The notes under the pieces are model-generated. The model was not told the DNA's origin, made no database searches, and saw only the letters and a program-made list of their open reading frames with translations. The position numbers and the translations under genes are program-made. 64,000 bases of DNA from Viola odorata (lineage: Eukaryota > Streptophyta > Magnoliopsida > Malpighiales > Violaceae): positions 47,099,002 to 47,163,001 of the forward strand of contig OY829542.1 of assembly GCA_963691705.1 (NCBI GenBank), read 5' to 3'. Positions 32,422 through 44,255 of this stretch are shown piece by piece (within the stretch, counting starts at the first letter, position 1; each line of letters begins with the position of its first letter).

Positions 32422-33990
32422 ATGGTTGAGCATCTTAAAGCAGTTAAGACATTGAGAGAAAGGATAATGGAATTAAAAGAACGATTTCAGGCTGCTACAG
32501 AAAGGGCAATACAAGCTGACAAGGGTGAGCAGGGAATCAAGTTAGGAAAGACAGTTATACTAGAGGAGAAAGGTGTTGTCCAACCAATTCATCGGAAACC
32601 ATTCCCCCCACCTCCACCTTTTTCCTCACCACCACCATATCCTTCACCATTGCTATATCAACCTACCTTTTTCCCTTCCTCATCAATGCCTGCTGCTAAT
32701 GTTACTCCTCCATTATCTCCACCTTATCCATCACCCCAACCCGCACAAACTAGATTACATGACCCACATCTAAATAACCAAGATAACCAAAACTATTGTC
32801 GGAACAAGGAGCCATTACTGCCTATTCCGGTCCCTTTAGAAGAAATCTATGAGCATCTTCTGACAATTGGGCAAATTGTACCCATTCCGGCTCGACCACT
32901 CCGAACTCCTTACTCGACAAGATTCGATCCTAATGTCACATGTGCGTACCATTCGGGAGTCCCAGGGCACATTTTAGAGGACTGTAATGCCTTTAAGAGA
33001 AAGATTAATCACTTGATCAAGTGCGGAGGGATCTCCTTCCAAGAATTAACCAAACGACCCTCTAACCCACCAAAGAAGCAAAAAAACCATGAGTCATTTT
33101 CACTTGTCTCACCATCCCCACTTCAAATACCACCACAACCAAGACAATATAACCACCCAAAAAAACCGAGCAATAAAAATCAGCAAAGCTATCATCAAAA
33201 CCAGGCGCCATTGCCACCTCTTCCAGTCCCTTTAGAGGAAATCTACGAGTGTCTTCTAGCAACTGGGCGGATTGCGCCAACTCCGGTCCAACCTCTCCAA
33301 CCTCCTTACCCGAAATGGTATGATTCAAAAGCTAGATGCCTGTATCATGCCGGAGTTGTGGGGCACACTTTAGAGAACTGTACTGCCTTTAAGGGGAAAG
33401 TTAATCATCTGATTAAGTGTGGATGGATTTCTTTTGAGGAGTTAGCCAAAGGGCTTGAGACTACCACCAATCCCCGTCCAAATCATGCCCTCGGTGGTGG
33501 ACAAGCGAATGTTGTTATGGTTGGAGAAACTAGTGATCGTTCCCCTTCAGTAGTGGGGTTACCCCGAATAGAGTTTTTCTTTGCGCCAACCCAAGGGGGG
33601 CATCCGCAGCATTCTGAAGCTAATAGTTGTCTGTTTAGCCCCGAGGTGAGAAAATACGAAATCCAGGACTGTGCAGTTTTCTTGGAGAATATGGAGCAAT
33701 TGATAGCTTCTGGGGTCATTCGGGCTGAGGAGAAAACCCGGGGGGCAAAAGAGGTCGATGTTATCAAAGAGGGTCTTCCTATGCTAGCAAGGCAAGTAAT
33801 GAAAGAAAGTGCTAATATTGGGGGCATGACCCGGAGTGACGGGTGCGATATTTCCGATGAAGTTGAGAAGCAAAGGCAGGCCAAGGGAAAGAGTCTGGTG
33901 GTTCATGAGAAAGTGACTAAGGAGGTGCAAGAGGTGAATAAACATGTGTTAGGGGATCGTACAACAGAATCCCTAAGGATCATCAACTAG
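32422..33990 (+). CDS. Rearranged Gag-like ORF of element C (no Gag core, duplicated finger)
   Basis: 522 codons without a stop. The first 50 residues match the coiled-coil start of B Gag, then a Pro-rich stretch follows directly: the capsid-like core present in B is absent. Two homologous finger modules follow, CAYHSGVPGHILEDC with FKRKINHLIKCGGISFQEL and CLYHAGVVGHTLENC with FKGKVNHLIKCGWISFEEL, each preceded by PLPP/IPVPLEEIYE...LL. A third, degenerate module (EIQDCAVFLENMEQLIASGV) comes near 33655. The ORF thus looks like a nucleic-acid-binding remnant formed by internal deletion and duplication. Confidence 0.8.
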   Translation: MVEHLKAVKTLRERIMELKERFQAATERAIQADKGEQGIKLGKTVILEEKGVVQPIHRKPFPPPPPFSSPPPYPSPLLYQPTFFPSSSMPAANVTPPLSPPYPSPQPAQTRLHDPHLNNQDNQNYCRNKEPLLPIPVPLEEIYEHLLTIGQIVPIPARPLRTPYSTRFDPNVTCAYHSGVPGHILEDCNAFKRKINHLIKCGGISFQELTKRPSNPPKKQKNHESFSLVSPSPLQIPPQPRQYNHPKKPSNKNQQSYHQNQAPLPPLPVPLEEIYECLLATGRIAPTPVQPLQPPYPKWYDSKARCLYHAGVVGHTLENCTAFKGKVNHLIKCGWISFEELAKGLETTTNPRPNHALGGGQANVVMVGETSDRSPSVVGLPRIEFFFAPTQGGHPQHSEANSCLFSPEVRKYEIQDCAVFLENMEQLIASGVIRAEEKTRGAKEVDVIKEGLPMLARQVMKESANIGGMTRSDGCDISDEVEKQRQAKGKSLVVHEKVTKEVQEVNKHVLGDRTTESLRIIN

Positions 33991-34629
33991 AACTTTACTC
34001 AGGTCAATGCAGTTTCGGCCTTGCATATTTGCGCTCTTGGAAAAAGAACCATCTCACAGTTCATCCATTTCCGTGAAGAAGTCTGGGGAGCTAGTGTGCA
34101 ATTGGACCGCTACCATGCTTCCTGATGTCTCTCCATAATTTCCTTTTTTTTCTAACGTATGCATGTTTTAATGTTCCCTAAATGGACAAACTCTTTTGTA
34201 GAGCTTTTGCTCCCTTTTTCCATAATTATGCAGTTTTTATTCCAAATATCTTTTACTTTTTCCGCTCTATTTATTTCCAGGATAAATATTAGTTTGGGTT
34301 GTCATGATATACCTTGTGTCTTAAACAAAAAGAATAATGAAAATTGCCGCAATGGAGGATGAGATTGAGATTTCGGAAAAGAGAATAATACCTCACTAGG
34401 AGGAGTTAGGAAAGACGAACTTGGGGGGGGCAAGCAGTGAGATCGAAAGATAGCCGAGATTGCAAAGAACCTTGAACTCTATAAGAGAAGTTGATTTCGC
34501 TCCACAAAGAATACACGGATGTGGTCATATGATCGTATAAAGATACGTCGGATGTTACCCTAATATAGTTAAATACCGTACTCAGATGAAACGAGAATCC
34601 AAACTAATGATGATGACACTGAAACTCTT
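33991..34629 (+). other. Remnant between gag and integrase of C (most of pol deleted)
   Basis: About 640 bp without a recognisable protease, RT or RNase H. Contains a tract gacgaacttgggggggg. Pol has been lost except for the integrase tail that follows. Confidence 0.6.
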
Positions 34630-35213
34630 CGCCTTACCGTCCAAAGATGAATGGCGCAGTCGAAGCAGCAAACAAGAACCTGAAGAAGATTATTCAGAAG
34701 ATGGTGGTCACCTGCAAGGGTTGGCATGACATGCTTCCTTTTGCTTTGCACGCTTATTGGATAGCAATTCGTACTTCTACGGGGGCAACTCCTTATTCTT
34801 TAGTCTATGGCATGGAAGCAGTGATTCCGCTCGAGGTAGAAATTCCTTCTCTTAGAATCTTGGCAGAATCAGAAGTGGAAGAGTCTGATTGGGCGAGAGT
34901 AAGGTATGAACAGTTGAACCTAATCTCAGAGAAATGACTGACAGCCATGTGTCATGCTCAACTGTATCAAAAGAGGATGGCTACCGCTTATAACAAGAAA
35001 GTGTGACCTCGCGAGTTCAAAGCTAGAGACTTAGTATTGAAGAAGATTCTTCCTTATCAGGAGGACGGTCGAGGGAAGTGGGCCCCTAAGTATGAAGGTC
35101 CATATATGGTTAAACACGCATTCTCTGGGAACGCTTTAAGGCTTACTACAATGGATGGAGATGATTTGCCGAGACCAGTGAATGCTGAATCTGTCAAGAT
35201 GTACTTCGCATAG
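34630..35213 (+). pseudogene. C-terminal integrase remnant of element C
   Basis: In one frame: RPKMNGAVEAANKNLKKI, including the region of the last catalytic Glu, then PFALHAYWIAIRTSTGATPY and VYGMEAVIPLEVEIPS, and a C-terminal nucleic-acid-binding part with GKWAPKYEGPYMVK. TGA codons at 34935 and 35004 interrupt it; stop TAG 35211. The first two acidic residues of the DDE triad and the zinc domain are missing, so it cannot catalyse integration. Confidence 0.9.
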
Positions 35214-35499
35214 AGATTTACAGACTACGCTTCTCTTCGATCAAAAGACATAGGGTTTCGTCATGACAAGACATCTAATATTCATTCTGAATTAATAAAA
35301 TGAGCATTTTTCTCAAAAAACTTGCATATTTAAAATTCTCATCTTAACCTTTAAAGCGACCAAAAAGGAAGCATGGTACCAACGGTCAAGGGGAATAGCT
35401 CGAATTTTAAAGGCTGCCTTCAGCCTTATTTCACTAATCAATGCTAGTTTTGCAGGAATTTAACCTTTGTTTTGCAGAGTTAAGTTTACTTTCGAAAGA

Positions 35500-36165
35500 C
35501 ATCCGAGTGGAGTCATCAGCATCCGAGAGGAGAGGGATTTGGAAGGCATCTGAGTAGAGCCATCAGCGTCTGAGTAGAGCTGGATTTACATTTATGCATC
35601 GCGGAATTCGAGTGGAGACGTCCGAGTGTAGCCGCATTTTACTTTCTGCAAGGTGTCCGAGTGGAGCCATCAGCGTCCGAGTGGAGCAGGGTTTTTTAAG
35701 GTGTCCGAGTGGAGCTATTAGCGTCTGAGTAGAGCTGAATTTCTAGACGTCCGAGTGGGGTCGGCAGTGTCCGAGTGGAGCTGGATTTGCAAGGCATCCG
35801 AGTAGAGCCATCAGCATCTGAGTAGAGCTGGATTTACATTTATGCATCGCGGAATTCGAGTGGAGACGTCCGAGTGTAGCCGCATCTTACTTTCTGCAAG
35901 GTGTCCGAGTGGGACCATCAGCATCCGAGTGGAGCTAAATTTAATTTCCGCAAGCCATCCGAGTGGAGGTAACTTTACATTTAAGCAAATTTAATTTCCG
36001 CAAGTCATCCGAGTGGAGGTAACTTTACATTTAAGCAATTTAATTTCTGCAAGCCATCCGAGTGGAGGTAACTTTACATTTAAGCAATTTAATTTCCGCA
36101 AGCCATCCGAGTGGAGGTAACTTTACATTTAAGCAATTTAATTTATGCATCATGGTGTCCGAGTG
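35500..36165. repeat. Tandem repeats built on (c/t)ccgagtggag in element C
   Basis: Over 20 copies of tccgagtggag or tctgagtagag. A higher-order block (gcatctgagtagagc...gacgtccgagtgtagccgca) occurs at about 35550 and again at about 35800. Then a 47-50 bp unit (aatttccgcaagccatccgagtggaggtaac) repeats four times at about 35940-36130. Confidence 0.9.
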
Positions 36166-36247
36166 GAGCCATTTTCTTTCTTTCGCTTTTAAAATTTATG
36201 TCTTGCTATGACATGTTCATTTTTGTGGTGGTACTGGGGCAACCATC

Positions 36248-36311
36248 TTTACTGCTCATCAAAAATCACAGTTACACTTTATTTTTGATAAGACATTAAA
36301 GAGGGGGCAAC
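36248..36311 (+). promoter_or_regulatory. Hairpin plus polypurine tract of element C
   Basis: tttactgctcatcaaaaat and tatttttgataagacattaaa form an imperfect stem, followed at once by agagggggcaac and the 3' LTR at 36312. Same design as in B. Confidence 0.8.
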
Positions 36312-39204
36312 TGTTGCTACCCGATTTTTGACATAAGTAATCATTACCATATCATAACATACCCACATTTTTATTTTTATTTTATCGTCCATAATTATTG
36401 TTAATTATATTGTCAAGTATTATTATTATTATTATCATTATTATTATTACCATTATTTATTTTTCGTATCCTGGTATTTTATTTTATTTTTTTTATTGTT
36501 CGTATTTTTATTCGAGCTTTTATCGGTTTATCGGACCGCTAGCTCGAACTAAATAATAAAATACCCATAATCGCCGAACCACCTCTCTTCTTCCTCATTT
36601 TTCAAATGAAATCTGATAAAGGTTGTTCACCTCTCCCATTGTCAAAGGGAATCAGACACAAACGGCTCTTTTCCTCAGTTTTCAAAAGAAAATCTGAGAG
36701 AGCCGGCTCTCCTCTCCATTTGTCAAAGCAGATCCCATGAACCCCGCTCATTCTTCCAATTTTTCTTCAAAAATCTCTGACAAACATTTGAATTAATCTC
36801 AATCCCTTCTCTCATCACCATGACCGGACCCCTACCTCCTCAATGTACCTCACCCTCTATAAATTAAGGGCAAATCCTTTGCAAGAGGGGCGATCTCAAT
36901 CCCTGCAATAAATCGATCCCAGCATCAAAGCCAATTTTCCAATCCAGCTTTCCCCAAATCAATCCTTCTGCGCAAAACCAATCCGTAACCCGTCCTTCAC
37001 AAACCCACACCTCACTGCCCAAACCCGCTCCCATCAAACCCACTCCGGCCACCATCACAAACCAAAACTGATTACCCATCGCCACTGCCAACTAAACCAG
37101 AAACCCCTGCACAACCAAACCTACACAAAACCCGCTCCCATCAAAACCAGTCACAAACAGCCCTAAAACAGTCCCAAATCAGCCCTAAAATCTACCCAAA
37201 AACAACCCCAAAATCCACCCAAAATCAGCCCCAAACCAGCCCCAAATCCACCCAAAATCAGCCCCAAATCTGCACCGAAACCAGCCCCAAATCAGTCCCA
37301 AAACAGTCCCAAAATCAACCCCAAAATCCACCCAAAATCAGCTCCAAAACCTCCATCAAAGCAGCTCCAAAACCTCCATCAAAACAGCCCCAAAGACAGC
37401 CACGCCGCTCAGCACCACCGCCGCTTCCTCCCTCGTCACCGCACTACAACCACACCGACACAGTAATCTCCTTTTTATTTTCTTGTCACCATGATATTTG
37501 TTTGTTTGATGGGTTAATTGTGCAGGAAAGAAGCTAAGAAAAAAAAAGAATAAGAATGAGATGTTGGTAGCTACAGGAGGCGTAGAGAGGAAAGAAGAAG
37601 ATGAGATGCAATTTGTATTTTTTTTAGGTTAATTGTTAAGTGTTTGTTTGGGCTAAAAAAAGAGAAGTGGTGCATTTGTTTTAATTTTGGTAGGCAATGG
37701 GCCGGCCCATGTAAAAGAAGGAAAGAGGCTTGGTTTGGTTGTTTAATTTTGGGTGATGGGCCGGCCCATTAGAAGTGTTTGTAATATTTATTTATTTGCT
37801 TCTTTATTTTTTATTACTCGTGCTACTAACTAATCGGTGATGCAGGTATCCGCTCGAGGAGATTTTTGTTAGTTATTCTATTTATTATATGATCGAATGC
37901 ATGATTATTTAGAATTGCTAAAATTTAAATAAACCTATTTGCATGAGAATTTTTTTTATATCAACAAATTCCCTTTAATAATTCTACTCAAATCGACCCT
38001 TGCTTGAACGAATTAGGATTAGTAAACACTCAACTTTTATTTTCTTTCAAATGCATGAAATAAAATAGGATTAGTAATTAAACATCACGCATTAATTTAA
38101 TTGCATGATTATTAATTATTAAAATCCTCAAATCTTAAATAAATCCCTAAAAATAAAAAATGAATAAAATCAATCAAAGAAAAAATAAACAAAGTAGTAA
38201 TCAAAACAATAGGATTTAAATCTTTTCCAATAACTCAGGTTCCCTCTAAAATTATTGGATAGTAAATCACCAAAGAAAATAATCATTTGAAAGCGGAAAG
38301 ATAGTAAATGGGCCCTAAGCCCAACTCGTAGAAAATATCTCCATATTTAATCCCCCTTATCATTAGAGTTACCTTCTAAAATGAGATTTAAATCTTTAAT
38401 GTTGCGTGATCGTTTAAATTTAGTAATCCCTTGATATTTACTTTATGCTCATGGATGTATTAATGTTATCTTTGACGAATGTGTTATGTGCGCGGCTTCG
38501 ACCCCACTTCCCAGTTTTTCTCTTTTCAACGTGTTTTCTCGCATTCATATAAATGGTACTTTGTTAGTCTATGCATGCTTAGAATCACCTAGTAAATAGG
38601 ATTAATCATATGCATTTGCCCGATGATGTAGTAACTCATCTGTGATGATAGTGATTTCGATCGCCGTGATTCGTCTATGATTTACTAGGGTCGTCGCTTT
38701 AGTAAAGATTAATAATAAAATGGTAGTAATTTCACTTAATCAATCTTGCATGTAATCTGACTAATTTTTGAACTCGATTAAATATAACCGGAATAGGTAT
38801 GCAAACCGACCTTTTTCTTTTTTAGAGGATAAAATGTTTATTTTCTTTTTAACAACTCGACAATAATTAGGATAAAATCAACCGAACCAACTAAAGAATT
38901 AAAGCGACGATCCTCCCTGAGGGCCCCAAATTACTTGTTTTTAACATGATTTTAAAACACCTCTTTTTAGAACCGGTAACCTTTTTAGGATGAGACTTGG
39001 GTGCCTCGCACCTTCCCAAGTCCATAAAACGACCCCGAACCGTTGTTCTCGGGTTTAGACCCTTTTTATTTGTGCCTTAGTTTTAGTTTTATTTTCTTCT
39101 TTTTCATACTTTTTAGGTTTCCCTAAACCTTAGAAAATAGGGTGGCGACTTCATTGTTATGTGAATTTCATTGCGTCCCGAAAATCGCTCGCGACGGTGC
39201 GACA
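36312..39204 (+). repeat. 3' LTR of element C (2893 bp)
   Basis: Near-identical copy of 26414-29305. TATA box at about 36858-36864. Ends GGTGCGACA followed by the ATGAG duplication. Confidence 0.96.
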
Positions 39205-39209
39205 ATGAG
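39205..39209 (+). repeat. Target-site duplication of C, right copy (ATGAG)
   Basis: Same five bases as 26409-26413. Confidence 0.96.
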
Positions 39210-41715
39210 ACATTTTCATCATCACATTTCCTTCATTTTCCTCATGCATTAAACACAAGCACGGGCACACTCTACCTCCAGAGATAGCCTTTCCAATCAA
39301 GAGTAGCTTCCTTTTCTTCCTAGCCACAGAAGAGGAGACTTGCTCACCACTCCGGACTGCTCATTTTCCACTCGCCGTGGAAGCCCGAGCCCACGCCCGA
39401 CGCGCGGCCAAACCACCACACATGCTCCTCCGAGCCTTTGCCTATAAATAGCAAGCTGTTCACCACAATTCGCGGACGGGTTGTCGCACCTACTCATCAT
39501 CAACTTCAAACCAGAGCAAAGGAAAGCGTTTAAGGTAAGTGTTCGAAGCTTTCTCTCTCTAACCTCTCTCTTGATAATTTGTGTTTATGCATGTATGAAC
39601 TGAATTGATGGCTTAAACTTGTCTTATATGTTTGATTGTCAAGTTATATGGTCTGTTCTTGCTCCAATTTAAACATCTTTTGCTCGAACTAATTAATTAC
39701 GAATTATTGACATTAATGCATATTATTTTGCCATGATGAAATTACCTACGGTTCATGGACGGTTTGAGCTAGTTCTTGATAGGTATTGTTCGTATGATAG
39801 TCCTTCTACTTCCCTGCACGGTAGGAGTCAGTTTTGTGTCGAATAGTTGTTTGTTATTGCCCACGGTTGCTTCAGTTTTCCGAAGAAGAACGCATGCTTT
39901 TTTTTCTTCTATTTTGCTTGATGTTTGGCTACTGTTTTCGTATGGTTTTACTGCTGGTATGGTTTGTGTTGGTTTGGGTCTGGTTGGGGTAGTATTGGAG
40001 GTGGTTTGGTAGCTTGAGTCGCCGGCCATGGTGGCCGGCGACGTGAAGAAGAAGAACAACCAAACATGGCTGTTCTTGCGTGAGGAAGAAGAAGGTGACG
40101 GGCTTCAGCCCGTCCCTTCTTAGCCAAGCCCATATGTCCATTTTATTTAATTTGTTCCAATTTCAAGCTTTCGTATGATTTCGTCCATTTATTTTAATTG
40201 CTCGTATGTTTTTGACATGTTTAATTTGCTGAAATTAATTGCTACATGTGTGCTGTTTTATTTATTTTTATGTTATGTATGAGGTTATTTAATTTATACC
40301 ATGTATTTTACCACGAATTTAAAATTACATGTTTTACATGATGTTTTATTTGCTATGTGTTTTGCCAATTTGAGGTAAAAATTGTGAAATGCCCACATCA
40401 TATATTTATTTATTTTCATGACTGTTTGTATGAAATAAATGGTGTATGTGCTTTTATTTATTATCTTTAAAGTTCGTACTAACAACCTCATTTTGTAGGT
40501 ATAATTTTGGCTCACCAATCAAAAAGTACGTTTTACTTTCTGTTATTTAATTTGAATGTTTTCTGTAAGAATTTTGCATGCATGATATCCAAAAAATTAG
40601 AAAACCAAGTATGGGCCTAACCCGGCCCATTAAAATTAAAAACATCATTTTCACGCATTCGTATATGATAATTAATCGTCAATTATTTTTAATCGCGTGT
40701 ATGCGGTAATAATTATTTACTAAACTTGTTGTAACAATTAATTGCTTATCTTCACTTGTTGTAATAAGTAATTACTCGTTAACAATCTGTTGTAATAATT
40801 AGATATTTCAATTGTTGTAATAATTAGTTACGTTAATTATTCCGACCTCCAATTTGTAATAATTAGGTAAGTAGTTTTTATTTCGAATTATGGTTTGTAA
40901 TAATTAGCTAAGTAGTTAACATCGTGTATGTTTGTATACCTAAGAGTATTTATGTTAATTGTCGTCAATCGGGGATCGTCCAAAAGGTAAGAGTACCTTA
41001 AAACGTTTCTTTGGATGTTCACACGAAGGTCCAAAGCCTTAATCTTATCGCATGCATGACCACTTAGGAAGCGCTAAAACCACCAAATTGTACGCATGAC
41101 ATATAGAATTGCTAATGAGTAAAATCAACCCACATGCTTACATGTTTACATCACTCGCGTTTAAATTGCCATGAAATTAAATGTTTTTCTTGTTAAGTGA
41201 TATGCATAATGGCTCCAAAGGCCATACCAACCATACGTGCATTCATAAAAATATACCTTGCTAGTTTTTCCATGATAGATCACTTAGTAACTAGATAATC
41301 ATGCATGGCCCAATGATAAGGGTAAGCGTCCGCTCTAGCATCGAGACAAAATGGTAACCCCATCCCTCGAACCCCCAAACGGAAATAACATGACCCAATG
41401 CTAAGATGTAACGTCAACTTAGAGGGCCCAATTACATGTTCAAACATTTTCAAAACACCTCGCATACCGGTAACCTTTTTAAGGATGTGACTTGGGTGCC
41501 TAACACCTTCCCAAGTCCATAAATACGACCTCGAACCATCGTTCTTTGGTTTAGACCATTGTGCCTTAGTTTGTTTATTTTATGCCATAACATTAGGTTC
41601 CTTAAACCTTAGAAAAATAGGGTGGCGACTTCATTGCATTATGCGAAGCATCCATTTATGCTTAGCATCCGCCGCGAACCTTAAACTCATTTTCAACGAA
41701 AAAGGGGGTGCGACA
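39210..41715 (+). repeat. 3' LTR of element B, second part
   Basis: Continues the B LTR from acattttcatc; matches 13178-15686 with about 15 substitutions, an extra cttgagtcgccggccatggt-type insertion near 40014-40040 and a deletion near 40120. Ends GGTGCGACA at 41715. Confidence 0.95.
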
Positions 41716-41720
41716 CCCAG
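41716..41720 (+). repeat. Target-site duplication of B, right copy (CCCAG)
   Basis: Same as 12276-12280; pol of element A resumes here. Confidence 0.95.
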
Positions 41721-44158
41721 GAACGCCAAAGAAGTTCAGAAGCTAACGGGAAAGATGAACGCACTGAGCAGATTCATTGCCAAGCAAGGGGAAAAATGCC
41801 TCCCTTTATTTAAATTGCTTCGCAAAGATTCCCCATTCGGATGGACGGAAAAGTGTGAGAAATCCTTTGCAGACCTAAAGGAGTACCTCACTTCTGACCT
41901 CCTATTGACTCTTCCGGAACCCGGAGACACTCTTTTCCTATATTTAAGAGTGGCAGAAGAGGTAGTAAGTGTCGTTCTAGTATGAGACGAGGGAGGCATC
42001 CATAAACCTGTCTATTTCATCAGCTGGATTCTGAAGGTTGCGGAAGTGAGATACTGCCGAATAGAAAAAATGGCTTTTGCTTTAGTACAAGCTATCCGGA
42101 AGATGGGGCGATATTTCCAAGCCCATTTAGTAATCGTACTGACCAACCAACCCCTGCGGCGGATCTTTAAAAAATCAGAGGCATTCGGGAGAATGGTCAT
42201 ATGGGCCATCGAGCTAGAGCAGCATGGCCTACAGTATCACTCCAAGCCATCCATCAAGGCGCAACCCCTAGCGGATTTCATAGCCGAATGCACCTTCCTA
42301 GAGGACCCAACGTCGGACGGACTCTCACCAACGCTACTGGAGGAGGACCTGGAAGACGTAGATCTACCCTTCCTAGAGACCTACGGAGACAAGTGGGTCA
42401 TCTTTGTTGATGGTGCCAAAAATCAAGAATCAGCTGGTGCTGGCATAGTTATATCCGGGCCGAGGATCAAAATACGGTACGCTCTGTGAATCCTGAAACT
42501 GTTGTCCAATAACACAGCAGAGTATGAAGCACTCTTGGTAGTCCTGCGCATAGGAGGGGATTTAAGTGCCGAGGGGATACATGATAATGGAGAACTGGAA
42601 GATCTACAGTTGGAAGTCCGTGGAGACTCAAAATTGATCGTAGATAAAGTCAATGGCAGATCCCAGGCTAAAGATCCTACAATGATCTGGTACCTAGCAA
42701 AAGTACAGCGAGTTCTATCGGGAATAATGAAAAGAGGAATTCGCGTGGCAATCAATCATATCCCAAGAGAAGAGAATACACAGGCCGATAAAATCGCAAA
42801 ACTGGCAGCTGATTCTAGGGGTGTCATACCAAGGGATGTCCTGATTAAGGAGATCACAGTGCCCTCTTTCATGGAAGAACAACTTTCTTTGAGCATAGAC
42901 GATGAGCCTAGCAATTGGCGTACCCCGGTGGTCGAATACTTGAAGCATCACAACTTGCCCGTGGATATGACCGAAAAGAAAAAAGTCCTTAAGTGTTCCG
43001 ATAGATGCTCCATCTATGGGGGAGAGCTCATCCGTCGCTGCTTCACCCATTCAACTTCCAAGTGCATCTCAGAGGAAGAAGGACACTATACCCTACGGGA
43101 AATTCATGAAGGAGTGTGTGGAATGCATACCTCCGGAGGAACGATGGTTGCACAAGTCCTCCGTGTAGGGTTCTACTGGCCCACCATCCGCAAGGACTGC
43201 GATGCTTTTGTAAGAACGTGCCACAAGTGTCAAGAGTTTTCCAAAATCCCCCGACAACCCGTTATAGATATTTCAGCACTGATCAGCCCCTGCCCGTTTG
43301 CCATATGGGGTATTGATATCATGGGACCTTTCCCGAAGGCCTACCCACAGCTCGAATACGTCATCGTAGCGGTAGACTACTTCACCAAATGGGCGGAGGT
43401 TGAGGCCGTATCCACTATCACCGCCGAGAAAACTTGGCAGTTCTTCAAACACCAAGTGATCATGCGCTTCGGGATCCCACGAATCTTGGTTAGCGACAAT
43501 GGCACACAGTTTACCAGCGCCTATTTTGATGATCACTGTAGAGAGATGGAAATTGAGCAGCGATTCTCTTCAGTGGCCCACCCTCAGACGAATGTCACCA
43601 ATTTGACTATCTTGAGCGACATCAAGAAAAACCTAGAGGGAGCAAGGAAGAAGTGGGTGGAAGAATTGTCGTATGTCATGTGGGCATACCGAATGACGAA
43701 CAAGGTTAGCACTAGAGAAACACCGTTTGCTTTAGCTTATAGGACGGAAGCTATCACCCTGGTGGAACTTGGGGCCCTGAGCCTTCTGATTGAATATTCA
43801 ACGAAGAACAGAACGAGGACCGATTGCGAGGAACGGTTGGACTTACTACTAGAATTATGAGAACAAACTGTGTTAAAGGTACTGCACTACAAGCGCAAGA
43901 TGGCCAAGTATCACAATCGCCGCGTGAAGGAACAACTGTTAAAAACCAATGACCTCGTACTACGCAATCGCAGGGCCGCTGGACAAAAATGAAGAAGCTC
44001 TGCCCCAACTGGGATGGACCTTATCGGGTAACCCGTGTTATCGGGAAGGGAGCATACCACCTAGAAGAACTTAACGGTACTCCACTACCAAACTCTTGGA
44101 ACATCGCGAACTTAAAGTTGTATCATTCTAGAGCAAATGTACTGTTTATTAATGAATG
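41721..44158 (+). pseudogene. Pol of element A, second part: RNase H, second RNase H, integrase
   Basis: Continues the RT cut at 12280. RT thumb/connection (RNAKEVQKLTGKMNALSRFI), a first RNase H-like part with FGWTEKCEKSFADLKEYL, then a second, archaeal-type RNase H (WVIFVDGAKNQESAGAGIV, NNTAEYEALLVVLRIGG, DSKLIVDKVNG, ENTQADKIAKLAADS), the dual arrangement known for Tat elements. Integrase: HEGVCGMH and CHKCQE zinc ligands, WGIDIMGPFP and VSDNGTQF acidic motifs. At about 43595 the sequence is shortened just after HPQTN, and the third catalytic acid (Glu) is absent. Stops at about 41983 and 42487 and a frameshift near 43990 add to the decay. The tail ends LKLYHSRANVLFINE at 44158. Confidence 0.9.
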
Positions 44159-44255
44159 AAAACTTTGTGGAGGGTTTGTTAACCACCCGACCACGCCAAG
44201 ATATATACGTCTATACTCTATGTAGAAATACGATCCGTAAATTATATCGCACATC

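Larger units (their letters stand above)
26414..39204 (+). mobile_element. Young non-autonomous Ogre-like retrotransposon C
   Basis: 12,791 bp with nearly identical LTRs (26414-29305 and 36312-39204) and an ATGAG duplication, inserted in the 3' LTR of B. Its LTR ends (TGTTGCTACCCGATTTTTGAC...GGTGCGACA), PBS and PPT resemble B, but the LTR interior differs, so it is a related but separate family. It encodes ORF1 (one stop, one frameshift), a rearranged Gag and only the end of integrase. About five LTR differences in 2.9 kb indicate recent movement, which must have used enzymes from another element. Confidence 0.96.
12281..41715 (+). mobile_element. Non-autonomous Ogre-like retrotransposon B (split by element C)
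   Basis: Bounded by TGTTGCTACC...GGTGCGACA and a CCCAG duplication. 5' LTR 12281-15686; internal region 15687-25514; 3' LTR in two pieces, 25515-26413 and 39210-41715, separated by element C. Without C, B is about 16.6 kb. It encodes ORF1 (with one stop) and a full-length Gag but no protease, RT, RNase H or integrase. It would need an autonomous relative to move. Long LTRs, a tRNA-Arg-like PBS and an ORF before gag are hallmarks of Ogre-type Tat elements. Confidence 0.93.

Noticed and set aside
35500..36165. Regularly spaced direct repeats that could suggest a CRISPR array
   Set aside because: Repeats are short, degenerate and hierarchical, spacers are not unique, no cas genes, and the context is a plant retrotransposon.
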